Shown here: positions 60,095 through 64,000 of the stretch, one piece after another
Layout of the letters: each line of letters starts with the position of its first letter
How positions within the stretch are numbered: position 1 is the stretch's first letter
NCBI RefSeq assembly: GCF_000427785.1
Contig: NZ_ATYR01000006.1
Span: 62,001 to 126,000, forward strand
Source of the DNA: Massilia alkalitolerans DSM 17462
Lineage (GTDB): Bacteria > Pseudomonadota > Gammaproteobacteria > Burkholderiales > Burkholderiaceae_D
Reading direction: 5' to 3'
Length of the DNA: 64,000 bases
Made by a program: the position numbers and the translations under genes
The notes under the pieces: model-generated
What the model was told of the DNA's origin: nothing
Databases searched by the model: none
Seen by the model: the letters and a program-made list of their open reading frames with translations, nothing else

Positions 60095-61345
60095 TCAGTG
60101 TTTTTCCTCGCCGATCAGCGCCAGCGAATCGTGCTCGCGCTGGTTGGCCGCATGGCGGCGTCCGATGAAGTACATGATGCCTGCCACCGACAGGCCGAAC
60201 ATGACGATGATGATGTCCAGGTCCAGGTTCAGCGTGATCATGATGGCGTACAGGGCCAGCATGGTCAGGATCGACAGGTTCTCGTTGAAGTTCTGCACCG
60301 CGATCGAGTGGCCGGCGCTCATCAATACGTGGCCGCGGTGCTGCAGCAGCGCATTCATCGGCACCACGAAGAAGCCCGACAGGAAGCCGATCAGGGCCAG
60401 CAGCGGGTAGGCCAGGTTCACCGTGGTCACGAAGACCATGCTGCACACGACCAGGCCCATGATGATCCCGAGCGGGATCACGGTGAGCGATTTGCGCAGC
60501 GGGATCATGCGCGCCGCCATCGCCGCGCCCAGCGCGACGCCGATCGCGACCACGCCGATCAGGTTGGTGGCCTTGTCCAGCGGCATGTGCAGCGAGCGCT
60601 CGGCCCATTTCAGCACGATGAACTGCAGGGTCGCGCCGGCGCCCCAGAACAGGGTGGTGACGGCCAGCGAGATCTGGCCCAGCTTGTCGCGCCACAGGGT
60701 GGCCGAGCAGTTGGCGAAGTCGGCGATCAGCTTGGCCGGGTTGCGCTCCTGGTGCTCGTAGCGGGCGCCGGTATCGGGAATGCGCAGGTTGAACAGGGCC
60801 GCCAGGATGTAGACGCCGACCACCACCGCCATCGCCGCTTCGGCGCCGGTGCTCACGCCCGGCAGGTCCAGGCCAAGGAGGAAGTTGGAGCCGCGCTCGC
60901 TCACCAGGGTGCCGCCGGCCACGGTGCCGAGGATGATCGACATGACGGTTAGGCCTTCGATCCAGCCGTTGGCGGGAACGAGCTTCTCGGGCGGCAGCAG
61001 TTCGGTCAGGATGCCGTACTTGGCGGGCGAGTAGACCGCCGCGCCGAAGCCGACCACGGCATAGGCGAGCAGGGGGTGCACGCTCAGGAACATCAGCGCG
61101 CAGCCGGAAATCTTGATCAGGTTCGCGATGAACATCACGCGCCCCTTGGGCAGCGAATCGGCGAAGGCGCCGACGAAAGCGGCCAGCAGCACGTAGAACA
61201 GGACGAATGACAGCTTCAGCAGTGGTGTCAGCGAAGCCGGGGCGTTCATCGACGTCAGCAGACTGATTGCGACAAAGAGGAGCGCATTGTCTGCCAGCGA
61301 CGAGAAGAACTGCGCCGCCATGATGGTATAAAAGCCACGATTCAT
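60095..61345 (-). CDS. lplT: Lysophospholipid transporter LplT
   Basis: A 416-residue major-facilitator-type membrane protein with about twelve TM helices that carries lysophospholipids from the periplasm to the inner face. MNRGFYTIMAAQFFSSLADN (1-20) is the typical LplT start; AAVYSPAKYGILTELLPPEKL (about 104-124) and SGFFVVPMNALLQHRG (about 340-355) are conserved. The ATG at 61345 is chosen because it starts this block; an open frame runs 86 codons further out. It converges with the DUF1853 gene and diverges from alr. Confidence 0.92.
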   Translation of the reverse strand: MNRGFYTIMAAQFFSSLADNALLFVAISLLTSMNAPASLTPLLKLSFVLFYVLLAAFVGAFADSLPKGRVMFIANLIKISGCALMFLSVHPLLAYAVVGFGAAVYSPAKYGILTELLPPEKLVPANGWIEGLTVMSIILGTVAGGTLVSERGSNFLLGLDLPGVSTGAEAAMAVVVGVYILAALFNLRIPDTGARYEHQERNPAKLIADFANCSATLWRDKLGQISLAVTTLFWGAGATLQFIVLKWAERSLHMPLDKATNLIGVVAIGVALGAAMAARMIPLRKSLTVIPLGIIMGLVVCSMVFVTTVNLAYPLLALIGFLSGFFVVPMNALLQHRGHVLMSAGHSIAVQNFNENLSILTMLALYAIMITLNLDLDIIIVMFGLSVAGIMYFIGRRHAANQREHDSLALIGEEKH

Positions 61346-61493
61346 TCGAAAAGAGTAAAAACTGGTTCGAGTTGCTTTATACCATGAATGCCCCTTGCGC
61401 CAAAAGAAAACCCGGCATGTCAAAAGCGCTGCCGCGCCCGGTCCGGTAAAATAGACCCTTTCCCGCACCGCGGCCAATTCGCCGGTTTTCGCC

Positions 61494-62600
61494 ATGCCAC
61501 GCCCGCTTTCCGCCACCATCCACCTCGACTCGATGCAGCACAACCTGCAGCGCGCGCGCATGGAAGCGCCGCATGCGAAGATCTGGGCGGTCGTCAAGGC
61601 CAACGCCTACGGACACGGGCTGGAGCGCGGCATGCGCGGCTTCGCCCAGGCCGACGGCCTGGCCCTGGTCGAGACCGAAGGCGCCCTGTGGCTGCGGCAG
61701 AATGGCTGGACCAAGCCGATCCTGCTGCTCGAGGGGATCTTCGACGCCTCGGATGTGCCGATGCTGGCCGAGCACAACATCAATAGCGCGGTGCATAACA
61801 TCGAGCAGATCAAGATGCTGGAATACACCCGGCATTTCCGCCCGATCGACGTGCACCTGAAGATGAATACGGGGATGAACCGCCTGGGCTTCACGCCAGG
61901 CGAGTACGAGGCGGCCTACCGGCGCCTGCGCGCCATCCCCGACGTGCGCCACATCACCCACATGACCCACTTCGCCAATGCCGACGAGCTGGAACACCCG
62001 CACCTGACCATCGCCGAGCAGGTGCGCCGCTTCCAGTATGGCGCGGGCGAGCTGCCGGGCGAGCGCAGCCTGTCGAATTCCGGCGGGGTGCTGCACCAGG
62101 GCGAGCTCGGCGAGGCCCTGAAGAACGACTGGGTCCGCCCCGGCATCATGCTGTACGGCGGCACCCCGGGCGGCCGCTCGGCCCTCGATTATGGCCTGCT
62201 GCCGACCATGACCCTGCGCTCCGAGGTCATCGGCATCCAGCACATCGAGGCCGGGGACACGGTCGGCTACGGCAGCCGCTTCGAGGCGACCGGCCCGATG
62301 ACGATCGGCGTGGTGGCCTGCGGCTATGCCGACGGCTACCCGCGCCATGCGCCGCACGGCACGCAGGTCGTCGTGGACGGCGTGCGCACCACGCTGGTGG
62401 GCCGGGTCTCGATGGACATGATGACGGTCGATCTGACCCCGGTCGCCAATGCCAGGGTCGGCAGCAAGGTGACGCTCTGGGGCGACGGCCTGCCGATCGA
62501 CGAGGTGGCTCACGCCGCCGGCACGATCGGCTATGAACTGATGTGCGCACTCGCCCCGCGGGTGCGCGTCCTGGAAGGAAGAATGGGAACCGATGGCTAA
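61494..62600 (+). CDS. alr: Alanine racemase
   Basis: A 368-residue PLP enzyme interconverting L- and D-alanine for peptidoglycan. WAVVKANAYGHG (31-42) holds the PLP-binding Lys35. VHLKMNTGMNRLGF (about 119-132) and VGYGSRF (about 255, with the catalytic Tyr) are the other hallmarks; VGRVSMDMMTVDLT closes the C-terminal domain. Length is normal. Its end overlaps the radA start by 8 bases. Confidence 0.96.
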   Translation: MPRPLSATIHLDSMQHNLQRARMEAPHAKIWAVVKANAYGHGLERGMRGFAQADGLALVETEGALWLRQNGWTKPILLLEGIFDASDVPMLAEHNINSAVHNIEQIKMLEYTRHFRPIDVHLKMNTGMNRLGFTPGEYEAAYRRLRAIPDVRHITHMTHFANADELEHPHLTIAEQVRRFQYGAGELPGERSLSNSGGVLHQGELGEALKNDWVRPGIMLYGGTPGGRSALDYGLLPTMTLRSEVIGIQHIEAGDTVGYGSRFEATGPMTIGVVACGYADGYPRHAPHGTQVVVDGVRTTLVGRVSMDMMTVDLTPVANARVGSKVTLWGDGLPIDEVAHAAGTIGYELMCALAPRVRVLEGRMGTDG

Positions 62601-63969
62601 GACACGCACCTCTTATGTTTGCAGCGAGTGCGGCGCGACCTCCGCCCGCTGGTCCGGTCAGTGTCCGGACTGCAAGGCATGGAACACGATGGTCGAAACC
62701 GTCGCCGAGCCGCAGGGCGTGAACCGCATGTCGCAGACCGCGCACAAGGCGCTGGCGCAGACCGCGCCGGTGCTGTCCCTGAAGGACATCGATGCCCTGG
62801 ACGTGCCGCGCTTCGGCACCGGCATCGAGGAATTCGACCGCGTGCTGGGCGGCGGCCTCGTGGCCGGCGGCGTGGTGCTGATCGGCGGCGACCCCGGCAT
62901 CGGCAAGTCGACCCTGCTGCTGCAGGCGCTGGCCAACCTGGCGGCGACCCGCAACACTTTATATGTGAGCGGCGAGGAATCGGGCGCCCAGATCGCGCTG
63001 CGCGCGCGCCGCCTGTCGGTGGATTCGGCCGAGCTCAAGCTGCAGGCCGAGATCCAGCTGGAAAAGATCCTCGGCACGCTGGCCGACCTGAAACCCGAAG
63101 TGGCGGTGATCGACTCGATCCAGACCCTGTATTCGGACGCGCTCACCTCGGCCCCGGGCTCGGTTGCCCAGGTGCGCGAATGCGCGGCCCAGCTCACCCG
63201 GGTGGCCAAGCAGACCGGCGTGACCATCATCCTGGTCGGCCACGTGACCAAGGAGGGCGCGCTGGCCGGTCCGCGCGTGCTCGAGCACATCGTCGATACC
63301 GTGCTCTATTTTGAAGGCGACACCCAGAGCAGCTTCCGCCTGGTGCGCGCCATCAAGAACCGCTTCGGCGCGGTGAACGAGCTGGGTGTGTTCGCCATGA
63401 CGGAAAAGGGGTTGAAGGGCGTCTCGAACCCCTCGGCGCTGTTCCTGTCGCAGCACGACAGCCAGGTGCCGGGTTCCTGCGTGATGGTGACCCAGGAGGG
63501 CACGCGCCCGCTGCTGGTCGAGATCCAGGCCCTGGTCGACGCCAGCCACTTGCCGAATGCACGTCGACTGTCGGTCGGCCTGGAGCAGAATCGCCTGGCA
63601 ATGCTGCTCGCGGTGCTGCACCGCCATGCCGGTATCGCGGCTTTCGACCAGGACGTGTTCATCAATGCGGTGGGCGGGGTGAAGATCACCGAGCCGGCGG
63701 CCGACCTGGCCGTGCTCCTGGCGATCAATTCGTCGATGCGCAACAAACCGCTGCCGCGCGGGCTGGTGGTGTTCGGCGAAGTCGGCCTGGCCGGCGAAAT
63801 CCGGCCGGCGCCGCGCGGGCAGGAGCGCCTGCGCGAAGCGGCCAAGCTGGGCTTCTCGATCGCGGTGATCCCGAAAGGGAACGTGCCCAAGCAGAAGATC
63901 GAGGGCATGACCATCATCGCTGTCGAGCGCATCGACCAGGCCTTCACCAAGCTGCGGGAGCTCGACTGA
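62593..63969 (+). CDS. radA: DNA repair protein RadA
   Basis: A 458-residue DnaB-type helicase-like ATPase. The N-terminal zinc finger is CSECGATSARWSGQCPDC (10-27), the Walker A is GGDPGIGKST (about 97-106), the RadA motif KNRFGAVNE is at about 256-264, and the Lon-protease-like C-terminal domain begins near 290. It drives branch migration in recombination repair. It is translationally coupled to alr by an 8-base overlap. The stop is 31 bases before the window end. Confidence 0.96.
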   Translation: MAKTRTSYVCSECGATSARWSGQCPDCKAWNTMVETVAEPQGVNRMSQTAHKALAQTAPVLSLKDIDALDVPRFGTGIEEFDRVLGGGLVAGGVVLIGGDPGIGKSTLLLQALANLAATRNTLYVSGEESGAQIALRARRLSVDSAELKLQAEIQLEKILGTLADLKPEVAVIDSIQTLYSDALTSAPGSVAQVRECAAQLTRVAKQTGVTIILVGHVTKEGALAGPRVLEHIVDTVLYFEGDTQSSFRLVRAIKNRFGAVNELGVFAMTEKGLKGVSNPSALFLSQHDSQVPGSCVMVTQEGTRPLLVEIQALVDASHLPNARRLSVGLEQNRLAMLLAVLHRHAGIAAFDQDVFINAVGGVKITEPAADLAVLLAINSSMRNKPLPRGLVVFGEVGLAGEIRPAPRGQERLREAAKLGFSIAVIPKGNVPKQKIEGMTIIAVERIDQAFTKLRELD

Positions 63970-64000
63970 GTACTTATAATACTGCCTGGCTCATCCTTAA

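Noticed and set aside
63974-63980. TATAAT-like box at the right edge
   Set aside because: Too close to the window end to relate to a gene.

Overview
The window is a 64 kb piece of a GC-rich chromosome from a Gram-negative betaproteobacterium, most likely an Oxalobacteraceae member close to Massilia. The evidence is the codon use, the many c-di-GMP signalling proteins, TonB and Lpl-type envelope proteins, and the housekeeping run tsaB-rimI-UDG-DUF1853-lplT-alr-radA at the right end. No rRNA, tRNA, CRISPR array or prophage was seen. The only mobile element is one IS1595-family insertion sequence near the left end.

Layout. 0-9 kb: the 3' part of a chloramphenicol acetyltransferase-like gene, an exported alpha/beta hydrolase, the IS, a ribbon-helix-helix regulator with a PHB-depolymerase-like esterase, a methyltransferase, a zinc metallopeptidase, a zinc alcohol dehydrogenase and a His-rich protein. 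8.6-19.3 kb: a Fur-box-flanked divergent pair (PepSY membrane protein and TonB receptor), an M4 protease, cell-wall enzymes (M23, L,D-transpeptidase), a ferredoxin, a hydrolase and several very small proteins. 19.4-31.3 kb: a signalling island with two proteins predicted to make or break c-di-GMP, one degenerate GGDEF protein, a periplasmic binding protein with a hybrid histidine kinase, and an HD-GYP response regulator. 31.3-32.2 kb: a histone-H1-like protein and a small HTH protein.

32.3-43.3 kb is the most interesting region: an apparent selenium-uptake and selenoneine-biosynthesis locus. It holds a PhnCDE-like transporter of the type linked to selenate (binding protein, two permeases, two ATPases). 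Divergent from it is egtD-senA, which makes hercynine and inserts selenium with an EgtB-like enzyme, translationally coupled to a yihY membrane protein. Then come a small membrane protein, an MGT-like glycosyltransferase, and the convergent pair senB-selD (selenosugar synthase and selenophosphate synthetase). Together these supply selenide-derived selenophosphate, turn it into a selenosugar and join it to hercynine.

43.4-57 kb: a lipoprotein with three copies of an unrecognised domain, an RhlE-type RNA helicase, an MltD-type lytic transglycosylase, DUF1415/DUF1289/DUF1993 proteins, a large PAS-GGDEF-EAL protein, a Tat-exported molybdenum hydroxylase subunit without visible partners, and a thioredoxin-like protein. 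57-64 kb: the conserved housekeeping run ending in radA.

Functions are assigned from motifs and gene context read by eye; no database search was run.
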